From: Anaerolineae bacterium
GTDB taxonomy: Bacteria; Chloroflexota; Anaerolineae; Aggregatilineales; Phototrophicaceae
Length of the DNA stretch: 64,000 nucleotides
Assembly (NCBI GenBank): GCA_019912965.1
Contig: JAIOHM010000185.1
Span: 1-64,000 of the forward strand
Direction of reading: 5' to 3'
Position numbers and translations under genes: made by a program
Shown here: positions 39,559 through 48,870 of the stretch, in pieces
Layout: every line of letters starts with the position of its first letter
How positions within the stretch are numbered: position 1 is the stretch's first letter
Notes under the pieces: model-generated
Told to the model about the DNA's origin: nothing
The model's database searches: none
The model's input: only the letters and a program-made list of their open reading frames with translations

Positions 39559-41190
39559 ATGTACATACTTGGAGGCGAACTCGTCGCCCGCGCTTTGGCT
39601 GCTCAGGGCGTTTCAACTATTTACACCCTTTGTGGTGGTCATGTGATGAACATCTATGATGGCTGCGCTAACAATGGCATCAAAGTCATTGATTTTCGCC
39701 ATGAACAAGCAGCAGCCCATGCCGCCGATGCACATGCGCGATTAACACGAAATATCGGTGTAGCAGTGGTCACGGCGGGACCTGGCGTTACTGACGCCCT
39801 GACGGGTGTTGCCAATGCATATGAAGCGCGCAGCCCAATGATACTGATCGGCGGAGCAGCGCCACTCAAAACAAAAGGTATGGGGGCACTCCAAGAAATC
39901 CCTCAGATAGGAATGTTCCAAGATATCACCAAAGCGAGTTTCACCATCATGAGTACGGAAGAAATTCCGGCTAAGATGCACGAAGCATTTCAGATTGCCC
40001 TCAGCGGACGCCCCGGCCCGGTTTTTATCGAGATTCCATTCGATGTGCTGTTCAATGCTATAGAGCCGCCCGAAATATTCCCCAAAGTTAGCATACAACC
40101 TGCACCACCAGAAGTCAGCGATGTGGCGCGGATGTTTGAAATTCTACGCACAGCGCAAAAGCCGATCATCATTGCAGGGACGCAGGTTTATTGGGATGGG
40201 GCGCACAGCGCGTTACAAGAACTAACCGACCAAACAGGGATTCCTGTGTTCACAAATGGTGCAGGGCGCGGCACACTGCCCATGAACCATCCAAACTGCT
40301 TTAAATCTGCCCGGAGTGCTGCCCTACGCGAAGCCGATGCAGTTATTTTGTTGGGCACACCTTTGGATTTTCGGCTGAAATATGGGCAAGAAGGCTGGAA
40401 TCCAAATGCTAAACTCATTCAGATTGAAAGCGATCCTAAAGAGCTTAACCGCAACCGTCAGGCTGATGTGGCGCTTTCTGCCGACTCGCGGCTAGTACTA
40501 GAAGCACTCTCCGAAGGTCTTCAAGGTTTCCGGTTTGATGAATGGCTCAAGCGTATTCAAGACATCGAAACCAAGAAAGAAAATGAACAACAGCAATGGG
40601 AAATTTTAGATGATTCACCGGTCAATCATTTCCGCTTTGGAGCAGAACTCAACCAATTCATTGATGAAAATACGATTGTTATTGGAGATGGCGGGGATAT
40701 TGTTACAGCCTGTGCGCGCGTAATTGATATAACGCTACCCGGTCAGTGGCTTGACCCCGGCCCACTGGGGTGTTTGGGCGTGGGTGCGCCATTTGCCATC
40801 GCAGCCAAACATTTATATCCAGAGAAAAAAGTTCTGCTCATCAATGGGGATGGCGCTTTCGGATTAAACGGTTTCGAGTTTGATACGGCTGTGCGGTTCA
40901 ATTTGCCGATTGTGAGTATTGTTGGAAATGATGCCGGGTGGGGTAATATCCGTGTGATTCAAAAAAGTATGCTGGGACCAGAACGCGCTTTTGCCACCTC
41001 ACTCGCCCCCACCCGTTATGACAAAATTGTGGAAGCGATGGGCGGTCATGGCGAGTATGTGGAGAATCCAGCAGATATTCGCCCTGCACTTGAACGGGCA
41101 TTCGCCAGCGGCAAACCATCCTGTGTAAACGTAACACTTGACCCAGAGGGATTGGCTAAAACAGCCCCCAACATGGCCTACATTATGTAA
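39559..41190 (+). CDS. Thiamine pyrophosphate-dependent enzyme (acetolactate synthase/2-hydroxyacyl-CoA lyase-like)
   Basis: DFRHEQAAAHAADAHARLT (catalytic Glu), GPGVTDALTGVANAYEARSPMILIGG, INGDGAFGLNGFEFDTAVRFNLPIVSIVGNDAGWG ThDP motif. Confidence 0.9.
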   Translation: MYILGGELVARALAAQGVSTIYTLCGGHVMNIYDGCANNGIKVIDFRHEQAAAHAADAHARLTRNIGVAVVTAGPGVTDALTGVANAYEARSPMILIGGAAPLKTKGMGALQEIPQIGMFQDITKASFTIMSTEEIPAKMHEAFQIALSGRPGPVFIEIPFDVLFNAIEPPEIFPKVSIQPAPPEVSDVARMFEILRTAQKPIIIAGTQVYWDGAHSALQELTDQTGIPVFTNGAGRGTLPMNHPNCFKSARSAALREADAVILLGTPLDFRLKYGQEGWNPNAKLIQIESDPKELNRNRQADVALSADSRLVLEALSEGLQGFRFDEWLKRIQDIETKKENEQQQWEILDDSPVNHFRFGAELNQFIDENTIVIGDGGDIVTACARVIDITLPGQWLDPGPLGCLGVGAPFAIAAKHLYPEKKVLLINGDGAFGLNGFEFDTAVRFNLPIVSIVGNDAGWGNIRVIQKSMLGPERAFATSLAPTRYDKIVEAMGGHGEYVENPADIRPALERAFASGKPSCVNVTLDPEGLAKTAPNMAYIM

Positions 41191-41200
41191 CATTTTCAAG

Positions 41201-41226
41201 ATGGGCAGGTAGTTTCACCTGCCCAT
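41201..41226. terminator. Hairpin between convergent genes
   Basis: ATGGGCAGGT AGTTTC ACCTGCCCAT. Confidence 0.65.
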
Positions 41227-41243
41227 AAATACACTTGGTTTTA

Positions 41244-41522
41244 CTATTCGGAGTGTATATTCCCCTTCAAAACGCCTTCAAGTTGTTCTTCTGATATACC
41301 GTTGCAAACAACGCCTTCCGGGTAGATAACCAAATTAGGTCCTGCCCCGCACATGCTCAAACAGTTGGCTGTCTCCAGTTTTATAGGCTTGGGATACTGA
41401 TCACCATTGATTGCATCAACCAGTATTTCCAATTTCTTGTAGAGTTTATCTGCGCGTCGCCCCATGTTGCAGTATTGGCCACGACAGAGGACGATGCGGT
41501 GCTTTTTCATCTCGGCATTCAT
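41244..41522 (-). CDS. (2Fe-2S) thioredoxin-like ferredoxin domain protein
   Basis: VLCRGQYCNMGRRADKLYKKLE ... TANCLSMCGAGPNLVIYPEGVVCNGI four-Cys pattern. Confidence 0.8.
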   Translation of the reverse strand: MNAEMKKHRIVLCRGQYCNMGRRADKLYKKLEILVDAINGDQYPKPIKLETANCLSMCGAGPNLVIYPEGVVCNGISEEQLEGVLKGNIHSE

Positions 41523-41574
41523 TATTGGTTTACAACCCATGCACAGATGGAATGCATTGTATCAGACACAGAAA

Positions 41575-43194
41575 CTAAAAGGCTGCCACTTGTCCATCTT
41601 TGCGTGGATCACTTCCACCGAATAACACACCCGTTTCTGAGTTGCGTCGAATGATTTGCCCATCGCCAAATACACCGCGCGCACGACCGGAGACTGGACG
41701 AATCTGATGTCCCAACTCCGCTAAACGTGCCATCGTTCCTACGGGGATACCTTCTTCCAATGCCAATAAACTATCGCCTGTACCTTCTTCCAAGCAAAAA
41801 CGTGGACGGTTTAATGCTTCCTGTGGATTTAGCTCATCATCAACCATCGCGCTGATCACTTGAAAATGTCCCTGCGGCTGCATGAATCCGCCCATGACAC
41901 CGAAGCTTGCCCAGAGTTCGCCATCTTTCAAAGCCATTCCGGGGATGATTGTATGATATGGGCGCTTGCCACCTGCCAGCGCATTTGGATGATTGGGGTC
42001 AAGGCTGAATCCTGCACCGCGATTTTGTAGAAATACCCCTGTGCCTTTGGCTACAATCCCTGTGCCCCAACCCATATACAAGCTGTTGATGAATGAGCAA
42101 GCATTTCCATCACCATCGACCACGCTTAGGTACACTGTGTTCGAACCGCCGAAGGGTTTACCAAAGGAAGGCGGTTGCATGGCTTTATCGGGCGAAATCA
42201 ACATTCGGCGTTGAGCGGCATAATCCATATTTAATAAGCCATTGGTGGGGACAGGTGACTTTTCCGGGTCAGCGATATATTGCCGCGCATCGGCAAAGGC
42301 TAACCGCATCGCCTCAACCATCAAATGCAGACGCTCAGGTGAATCCCATGCCATCGCACCGAGTTCCCAAGCAGAAGCAATATTCATAGCGATGAGGGCA
42401 GTCATCCCCTGTCCATTCGGGGGATGCTCATACACAATCACGCCCCGATAATTGGTTGAGATCGGTTCTCCCCAAGTTGAAGTATGATTCTTTAAATCCT
42501 CATGGGTCATTTTACTGCCCAATGATTGGAGCGTGGAAACAATCGCATCGGCAGTCAGCCCGGTGTAAAAGGCTTCCGGCCCGCCTTCAGATACCATCTC
42601 AAAGGTTCGCGCCAAATTAGGTAACTTCATAATTTGACCAATTTTGGGTGCGGCCCCACCGGGCAAATAATCTTCGGTATTGTGACTCTGACGCAGAAAG
42701 CCTTCGGATGCCTCCCATGCTGCCCCAAACACAGGATGTACGGGATAACCTTCGCGGGCATAGTAGATTGCATCTGCCAGCACCTCTTTCAAGCTCATTC
42801 GACCGTGACGCTTGAGTAAATCATACCAGCCCATGGCTGCCCCCGGCACGGTTGCGGCGTGTGGGCTGCGATCAGGAATTGCATTTAAGCCTTGTGCGCG
42901 CAAATCTTCCAGTTTCAAAGCAGCGGGTGCCCGTCCGCTACCATTTAGCGCGGTTACTTGTTTGGTTTTGGCGTCAAAAAATAGAGCAAAACAATCCCCA
43001 CCTATCCCAGTTGAAGCGGGTTCAGTGACATTCAGCATAGCGGCTGTAGCTATAGCGGCATCTGCGGCGTTGCCACCCTGACGCAAAATGTTTAGACCAG
43101 CCTGCGAAGCCAATGGATTACTCGAAGCGACCATCCCACGCCGCGCCGTCACCATCGAACGACGGGAATGAAAATTAAAGGACATTGTTTTCAT
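41575..43194 (-). CDS. ggt: Gamma-glutamyltransferase family protein
   Basis: GMVASSNPLASQAGLNILRQGGNAADAAIATAAMLNVTEPASTGIGGDCFALFFD; GGSNTVYLSVVDGDGNACSFINSLYMGWG. Confidence 0.92.
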   Translation of the reverse strand: MKTMSFNFHSRRSMVTARRGMVASSNPLASQAGLNILRQGGNAADAAIATAAMLNVTEPASTGIGGDCFALFFDAKTKQVTALNGSGRAPAALKLEDLRAQGLNAIPDRSPHAATVPGAAMGWYDLLKRHGRMSLKEVLADAIYYAREGYPVHPVFGAAWEASEGFLRQSHNTEDYLPGGAAPKIGQIMKLPNLARTFEMVSEGGPEAFYTGLTADAIVSTLQSLGSKMTHEDLKNHTSTWGEPISTNYRGVIVYEHPPNGQGMTALIAMNIASAWELGAMAWDSPERLHLMVEAMRLAFADARQYIADPEKSPVPTNGLLNMDYAAQRRMLISPDKAMQPPSFGKPFGGSNTVYLSVVDGDGNACSFINSLYMGWGTGIVAKGTGVFLQNRGAGFSLDPNHPNALAGGKRPYHTIIPGMALKDGELWASFGVMGGFMQPQGHFQVISAMVDDELNPQEALNRPRFCLEEGTGDSLLALEEGIPVGTMARLAELGHQIRPVSGRARGVFGDGQIIRRNSETGVLFGGSDPRKDGQVAAF

Positions 43195-43374
43195 TAATCA
43201 AAGACCTTCCCAGTATGTTTTCGCCCACTATACCCAACCACTTTGAATTATTCAGCAATCCAATTCTTTGGCTCTATTCGACTGAATGGATTTCAGCAGG
43301 AATGAGGCATTATTTTATTATCTTTTGAGTTACCGTTAAAATGCCGCACACAACTTGACACATGAGGGGCAAAC

Positions 43375-43851
43375 ATGAAATATTCTTCAGAAATGATTGA
43401 TGACATTGATCGGGTAATTTTGCGCGAAATCCAGCAAGACAGCGCGATCAGCCAAGTGGAATTGGCACGGCGGGTTTCTCTCTCGCCACCAGCCGTCCAT
43501 GCCCGGATGCGACGGTTGGAAGAACTGGGCATCATCCGGCAGTATGTTGCCCTGCTCGACCGGGAAAAAGCAGGTTACGACATGTTGTGTCTGGTCAATG
43601 TGACCTTGCAGCGGCACCAGCTAGAGCAAGTTAACAATTTCCGCGCGGCTGTACAGCAGATGCCAGAAGTGCTTGAGTGTTTTTTCGTCACCGGGGATCA
43701 TGATTACTTGCTAAAGATCATTGTCCGCAACCGGAAAGAACTTGAGCAATTTCTCATGGACAGGCTCACCCCCATACCGGGCGTCGCCCGAATCTCGACC
43801 AGCCTCGTCCTGAGCGAAGTGAAAAATACAACCGCTATTCTTATCGAGTGA
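43375..43851 (+). CDS. Lrp/AsnC family transcriptional regulator
   Basis: IDDIDRVILREIQQDSAISQVELARRVSLSPPAVHARMRRLEELGIIRQY; RAM-domain C-terminus. Confidence 0.93.
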   Translation: MKYSSEMIDDIDRVILREIQQDSAISQVELARRVSLSPPAVHARMRRLEELGIIRQYVALLDREKAGYDMLCLVNVTLQRHQLEQVNNFRAAVQQMPEVLECFFVTGDHDYLLKIIVRNRKELEQFLMDRLTPIPGVARISTSLVLSEVKNTTAILIE

Positions 43852-45044
43852 GCAAAAAAATGGTTACGCTACACCTCAGCCACGAATCCGCAAACTTAAA
43901 ACGTTCGGTCATCCGCGATCTTTTAAGTGTGGCTTCTGCACCGGATATTATTTCATTGGCAGGAGGTCTGCCTGCCAGCGAGTATTTACCTATCGAACAG
44001 TATCAAGAATGCCTCGATACCGTTCTAAAACGTGAAGGCAGCCGAATCCTTCAGTACAGTCCGCAGTATGCTCCCTTACGTGCATGGATTGCCGAGTATA
44101 TGGTCAAACGGGGTGTGACCTGTACACCCAGTGAAGTCATCATCACCAACGGGGCGCAGCAGGGGTTAGCAATTCTTTCCCGGTTATTGCTCGACCCCGG
44201 TGATCCGGCGGTGATTGAACAAATTACGTTTACGGGCATTCAACAGGTGACGGTTGGACGCGGGGCAGCAGTTATCACCGTCCCCACTGATTTAGAAACG
44301 GGCGTTGATTTGGATGCGCTCGAAAAGGCTTTCCAACGGCAACCTCGTTTAGCTATCCTCATCCCGGATTTTCATAATCCATTGGGCGTCAGCCTGAGTC
44401 TGGAGAAAAGGCAGCGTATTGCCGAACTTTCCGCCCGATATGAAGTTCCAGTTATTGAGGACGATCCGTATTCGGCACTGCGCTTTGAGGGCACACCCCT
44501 ACCCCCGATTAAGTGCTATGATGAGGAAGGAACGATCTTCTATTTGGGATCGTTTTCCAAAATGCTCGCACCTGCCGTCCGCCTCGGTTGGATTGTAGCC
44601 CCCACTGATCTTATCCCACGGATCACCGCCTTACGTGAGTCGTTCGATCTGGAATCATCCATCCTCACACAAACGGCTGTTTATGAATTTCTAGCACACG
44701 GGTGGATGGATGAGCATTTACGGACTTTCAACGCAGCCAACCTTGTTCGCCGGAATGCCCTCATCAATGCCCTACAACAGCATTTCGGAGGTGAAGTCAG
44801 ATGGACAGAACCAGAAGGTGGTTTATTCATGTGGGTAACTTTCCCAGAAACGGTGAACACATGGGAAGTATTCGATCAAGCAGTCAAGCAAAAAGTGGTT
44901 TATGTGCCGGGTGGAGCATTCGCAGTCGAGGGCGGTTATACCAATACCATGCGACTGAACTTCAGCAATGCGCGACCAGAAATTATCCAAGAAGCGATTT
45001 CCCGACTGGCAACCGTTATCCAAGCTACGCCCGAACTGTTATAG
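43848..45044 (+). CDS. PLP-dependent aminotransferase, class I/II (candidate aromatic aminotransferase), GTG start
   Basis: SLAGGLPASEYLP, ITNGAQQGLAILSRLLLDPGD, PDFHNPLGVSLSLEKR, YLGSFSKMLAPAVRLGW; GTGA overlap with lrp-type gene. Confidence 0.9.
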   Translation: MSKKMVTLHLSHESANLKRSVIRDLLSVASAPDIISLAGGLPASEYLPIEQYQECLDTVLKREGSRILQYSPQYAPLRAWIAEYMVKRGVTCTPSEVIITNGAQQGLAILSRLLLDPGDPAVIEQITFTGIQQVTVGRGAAVITVPTDLETGVDLDALEKAFQRQPRLAILIPDFHNPLGVSLSLEKRQRIAELSARYEVPVIEDDPYSALRFEGTPLPPIKCYDEEGTIFYLGSFSKMLAPAVRLGWIVAPTDLIPRITALRESFDLESSILTQTAVYEFLAHGWMDEHLRTFNAANLVRRNALINALQQHFGGEVRWTEPEGGLFMWVTFPETVNTWEVFDQAVKQKVVYVPGGAFAVEGGYTNTMRLNFSNARPEIIQEAISRLATVIQATPELL

Positions 45045-45072
45045 AAAGCCGATTCCTTAAAGGAGCATTTTT

Positions 45073-46200
45073 ATGGTGACCGCAACTCCGGCCCGTTCTA
45101 TGACCGAAGAAGCCGATTTCCTAAAGATTAACTCGATTGACCATATCCACTGGTGGGTTGGGAACGCCAAACAAGCGATGTATTACTGGTGGAAGGGATT
45201 TGGCTTTCAACCTGTAGCATATTCCGGTTTGGAGACTGGCAATCGACAGTTCGCATCCTATGTGCTGGAATCTGGCAAAATCCGATTTGTGATTTCTGCC
45301 CCATATAAGCCCAGCAGTGAGATGTCTGCCCACCAGATGCTACATGGTGATGGGGTAAAGTATGTAACGCTGGGCGTGGATGATGTGGAAGCGGCCTACC
45401 GGGAAACTACGGCACGCGGCGCGGTTGGGGTATGGACAGCACGAGAAGAACGCGATGAATACGGCGTCATTCGCACTTCGGCCATTCGCACTTATGGCGA
45501 AGTAATCCATATTTTTGTTGACCGCAGTGAGTATGATGGCGCATTCATGCCGGGTTATAAACCGCTGGAATTACCCCATGAGCCAGCGGGATTAGCGGCT
45601 GTTGACCATATTGTTGGGAATGTTGAACTGGGGAAGATGAATTACTGGGTCAACTTTTATCATCAGGTGATGGGCTTCCGGCAACTGCTTTCGTTCGATG
45701 ACAAGGACATCAGCACCGAGTATTCCGCTTTGATGTCCAAGGTAATGCAGAACGGGAATGGGCGGGTGAAGTTACCAATCAATGAACCTGCCGAAGGAAA
45801 GAAAAAGAGCCAGATTGAGGAATATCTGGATTACTACATGACTCCCGGCGTCCAGCATATTGCTATGGCCTGTAAGGATATTCTGTTCACTGTGCGCGAG
45901 TTGAAAGCACGCGGCATTGAATTCCTACGTGTGCCGGAAAGCTATTATGATGTACTGCCAGAACGGTTACAAAACATCCACATCAAGGAAGATTTGGAAG
46001 AGATCAAGGAACTGGGCATTCTGGTGGATTACGATGATGAAGGTTATCTGCTTCAGATTTTTAGCCGTCCCCTGCAAGATCGGCCTACAGCATTTATTGA
46101 AGTGATTGAACGGCATGGCAGTCAGGGCTTTGGGAAGGGGAATTTCAAAGCTTTGTTCGAGGCGTTGGAATTAGAGCAAGAAAAACGGGGCAATCTATAG
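45073..46200 (+). CDS. hppD: 4-hydroxyphenylpyruvate dioxygenase
   Basis: INSIDHIHWWVGNAKQAMYYWWKGFGFQPVAY, AAVDHIVGNVELGKMNYWVNFYHQVMGFRQL, GVQHIAMACKDI, YLLQIFSRPLQDRPTAFIEVIERHGSQGFGKGNFKALFEALE. Confidence 0.95.
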   Translation: MVTATPARSMTEEADFLKINSIDHIHWWVGNAKQAMYYWWKGFGFQPVAYSGLETGNRQFASYVLESGKIRFVISAPYKPSSEMSAHQMLHGDGVKYVTLGVDDVEAAYRETTARGAVGVWTAREERDEYGVIRTSAIRTYGEVIHIFVDRSEYDGAFMPGYKPLELPHEPAGLAAVDHIVGNVELGKMNYWVNFYHQVMGFRQLLSFDDKDISTEYSALMSKVMQNGNGRVKLPINEPAEGKKKSQIEEYLDYYMTPGVQHIAMACKDILFTVRELKARGIEFLRVPESYYDVLPERLQNIHIKEDLEEIKELGILVDYDDEGYLLQIFSRPLQDRPTAFIEVIERHGSQGFGKGNFKALFEALELEQEKRGNL

Positions 46201-46203
46201 GCT

Positions 46204-46920
46204 ATGGCAAGAGCCCAATTACCAACCATCAGAAGCCTGCGGGATTTCTATGCTTTTGAACAGCATGTTAAAACGGCGAACCAAAACCGGGGGCGAGAGG
46301 TACCGAAAGAATGGTACGCATTCCCGGTGTTTTACTTCGCCAATCACAACGCGATTTTTGGACATGAGGATGTTATCCCCTACCCCTCTTATACAGAAGC
46401 GCTGGATTATGAACTAGAAGTGGCGTGTGTGATCGGCAAGGGCGGAATCAATATTCCAGCGGATAAGGCCGAGGAACACATCTACGGCTACACGATTTTT
46501 AACGATTGGTCGGCGCGGGATGTGCAGCGGAGAGAGATGGCGGTTGGGCTTGGGCCAGCGAAGGGAAAAGACTTCGCCAATTCGTTTAGTTCGTATCTGG
46601 TGACACCCGACGAACTGGCTGATCGTCATACTGGGCGACCGGGGGTTTATGATCTGGAAATGGTGGCGCGGGTGAACGGCAAGGAATTCTCACGCGGGAA
46701 CTGGAAAGATTTGTACTGGTCGTTCGGGCAGATGATTGAACGGGCTTCGCAGGATGTGATGCTTTATGAGGGGGACGTGATTGGTTCAGGGACGGTAGGT
46801 ACAGGCTGTTTGCTGGAACTGACCAAAGGGCAAGGTTCGTGGTTACAGCCGGGGGATGTGGTGGAACTAGAAATCGAACGGTTGGGCATTCTGCGAAACA
46901 CTATTGGAGAGAAGAAATAA
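46204..46920 (+). CDS. Fumarylacetoacetate hydrolase family protein
   Basis: ALDYELEVACVIGKGG, IYGYTIFNDWSARDVQRREM, GPAKGKDFANSFSSYLVTPDEL, IGSGTVGTGC. Confidence 0.93.
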   Translation: MARAQLPTIRSLRDFYAFEQHVKTANQNRGREVPKEWYAFPVFYFANHNAIFGHEDVIPYPSYTEALDYELEVACVIGKGGINIPADKAEEHIYGYTIFNDWSARDVQRREMAVGLGPAKGKDFANSFSSYLVTPDELADRHTGRPGVYDLEMVARVNGKEFSRGNWKDLYWSFGQMIERASQDVMLYEGDVIGSGTVGTGCLLELTKGQGSWLQPGDVVELEIERLGILRNTIGEKK

Positions 46921-46929
46921 GAAAAGATT

Positions 46930-46960
46930 GAACCACAGAGAACACAGAGAACACAGAGAA
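46930..46960 (+). repeat. ACACAGAGA-type short tandem repeat
   Basis: AACCACAGAGAACACAGAGAACACAGAGAA, period ~10 nt. Confidence 0.8.
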
Positions 46961-47006
46961 ATATTTAATGTGGTATCTGAGACTGTGGTGAAAAGGAGTT
47001 TTTAAA

Positions 47007-48173
47007 GTGCCTTTTTATCATAAACTTGGTCAAGTACCTCATAAACGGCATACGCAGTTTCGTAAGCCAGATGGGGGTTTGTATCGGGAAGAAGTGATGG
47101 GATTGGAAGGGTTTCACGGCATTGAGTCGATTCTGTATCATCAGTTCCTCCCACCGCGCGTCCTGAAGGTTGAAGATTTAGGCGCGGCCTGCGTCGAATA
47201 TACGGATTATGGGCCACTGCGTCACCGGGCATTTAAGACGGCGGATGTGCCTGCCGGGGGTAATCCGGTATCGGCACGGCGATTTCTGCTGGGCAATTCG
47301 GATGTGACGTTGAGCGTGAGCCGACCGACACAGAGCATGGATTACTTTTACCGGAACGCACAGGCTTATGAAGTGTGGTTCGTGCATGAAGGGAATGGCA
47401 GCCTGCGGACACAGTTCGGCACGATGGGATTTGTGCCGGGGGATTACATTGTGATTCCATTCGGGACAACGTGGCAGATGGTGTTGGATACGGCTGAAGC
47501 CCGGTTTTTGATAATCGAGTCACCTTCACAAATTGAGCCTCCCAAACGCTACCGGAATGAGTGGGGACAACTGCTGGAACATTCCCCCTACTGTGAGCGG
47601 GATATTCGGCTGCCTGATACGCTGGAAACATACACTGAGCGCGGGGAGTTCGAGGTGCGGGTGAAGGTGCGCGACCGGATCACACGCCATATCCTCGATC
47701 ATCATCCGCTGGATGTGGTGGGATGGGATGGGTATCTGTATCCCTGGATTTTGAGCATCCATGATTTTGAGCCGATTACGGGACGAGTTCATCAACCGCC
47801 TCCGGTTCACCAGACGTTCGCGGGGCACAATTTTGTGGTGTGTTCGTTCGTACCCCGTTTGTTTGATTATCATCCGCAAGGGATTCCAGCTCCGTACAAT
47901 CACTCGAATGTGAACTCGGACGAGGTGATTTACTACTGTGATGGAAATTTCATGTCTCGGAAGGGCATTAAACAGTACGATATTTCTTTACATCCGAGTG
48001 GGTTACCGCACGGGCCGCAACCGGGAACTACTGAGGCATCTATCGGAAAAGAACGGACGGAAGAACTAGCGGTGATGGTGGATACTTTTCATCCCCTGAA
48101 TATTGCTGTTCCGGCGTTGGAGTTGGAGAAGCCAGAGTATATGGACTCGTGGTTAGAAGGTGACGGAACGTAA
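47007..48173 (+). CDS. hmgA: Homogentisate 1,2-dioxygenase, GTG start
   Basis: MPFYHKLGQVPHKRHTQFRKPDGGLYREEVMGLEGFHGIESILYH, EVWFVHEGNGSLRTQFG, DEVIYYCDGNFMSRKGIKQYDISLHPSGLPHGPQPG; AAAAGGAG RBS. Confidence 0.93.
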   Translation: MPFYHKLGQVPHKRHTQFRKPDGGLYREEVMGLEGFHGIESILYHQFLPPRVLKVEDLGAACVEYTDYGPLRHRAFKTADVPAGGNPVSARRFLLGNSDVTLSVSRPTQSMDYFYRNAQAYEVWFVHEGNGSLRTQFGTMGFVPGDYIVIPFGTTWQMVLDTAEARFLIIESPSQIEPPKRYRNEWGQLLEHSPYCERDIRLPDTLETYTERGEFEVRVKVRDRITRHILDHHPLDVVGWDGYLYPWILSIHDFEPITGRVHQPPPVHQTFAGHNFVVCSFVPRLFDYHPQGIPAPYNHSNVNSDEVIYYCDGNFMSRKGIKQYDISLHPSGLPHGPQPGTTEASIGKERTEELAVMVDTFHPLNIAVPALELEKPEYMDSWLEGDGT

Positions 48174-48179
48174 ATACAA

Positions 48180-48263
48180 AGTACTGAGAAAAGAAGGTAT
48201 GAGGTACGAGGGATGAGGGATGAGTAAAAACAATACTGAGTACCGAGTACTAGGTACTGAGTA
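48180..48263 (+). repeat. Low-complexity TACTGAG/GTACCGAG/GATGAGG repeats
   Basis: ACTGAGTACCGAGTACTAGGTACTGAGTA and GAGGGATGAGGGATGAG. Confidence 0.75.
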
Positions 48264-48298
48264 AAAAACATAAAAGTGCAAAAGATTCGCAAAATGCA

Positions 48299-48470
48299 AA
48301 ATTTGCACATTTTGCCGTAGGGGTTGTCGGCGGGAATGAGGGAGGGAGGCATGTCGCAAATGTCATTGTCAGCGGTTGAGATGGGGAGCGCCGTAGTGTG
48401 CAGCGGCTGTGGGGGAGTGTGCCGCCGCGTTGTCAGTATTGTCATTGTGCAGCGGCTATGAGGGAGGTTG
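48299..48470 (+). repeat. Intergenic repeat element, copy B (inverted relative to copy A at 132-318)
   Basis: AATTTGCACATTTTGCCGTAGGGGTTGTCGGCGGG...GGCATGTCGCAAATGTCATTGTCAGCGGTTG...AGCGCCGTAGTGTGCAGCGGCT...TATTGTCATTGT. Confidence 0.85.
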
Positions 48471-48490
48471 GCGCTGTCAGGTGGCGGCGA

Positions 48491-48540
48491 AGTGCCAGGT
48501 GCCAGGTTCATCGTTACCAGTTGCCAGTTACGAGTTTCCA
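48491..48540 (+). repeat. GTGCCAGGTGCCAGG/TTACCAGTTGCCAGTT short repeats
   Basis: Iterated CCAG units visible in sequence. Confidence 0.65.
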
Positions 48541-48870
48541 GAAAATTTACCTCACCCTTAGCGACTCTCCGTACCTGAGCGGGGAACAAAACTGTTTGCG
48601 GCGATTGCGATTGCGGAAAGATTTTGCGCGCAAATGATTCGCAAATTTCTGCAATTTCGTCAAATTCTGCAATTTCAAAATGAGATTTGTGAATCTTAAG
48701 CAATCGATAGTCATTAGTCGGAAAAATGCGGAAGCACGGCGGAGCGGTTGGCGTGTGGGTGTAAATCACCTCATTTTTAGGTCATTATTATTTTAAACCA
48801 GAACAAATATTCGGTCAAGTTCGGATTTACCAACATAGGTAGACTGCAATAAGTGGTGGAGATCAATTTA

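Noticed and set aside
132-48470. Interpreting 0.1-48.5 kb as a composite transposon or genomic island bounded by inverted repeats
   Set aside because: Repeats are intergenic, diverged and without transposase or target duplications; enclosed genes are largely core metabolism, so a dispersed repeat family is more likely.
48089-48769. 226-aa ORF on the minus strand
   Set aside because: Composed of repeat DNA translated in frame (QYLVLGTQY, RTSYLLFS, TADNDICDMPPSLIPADNPYGK) and overlapping the 3' end of hmgA; no protein-like pattern.
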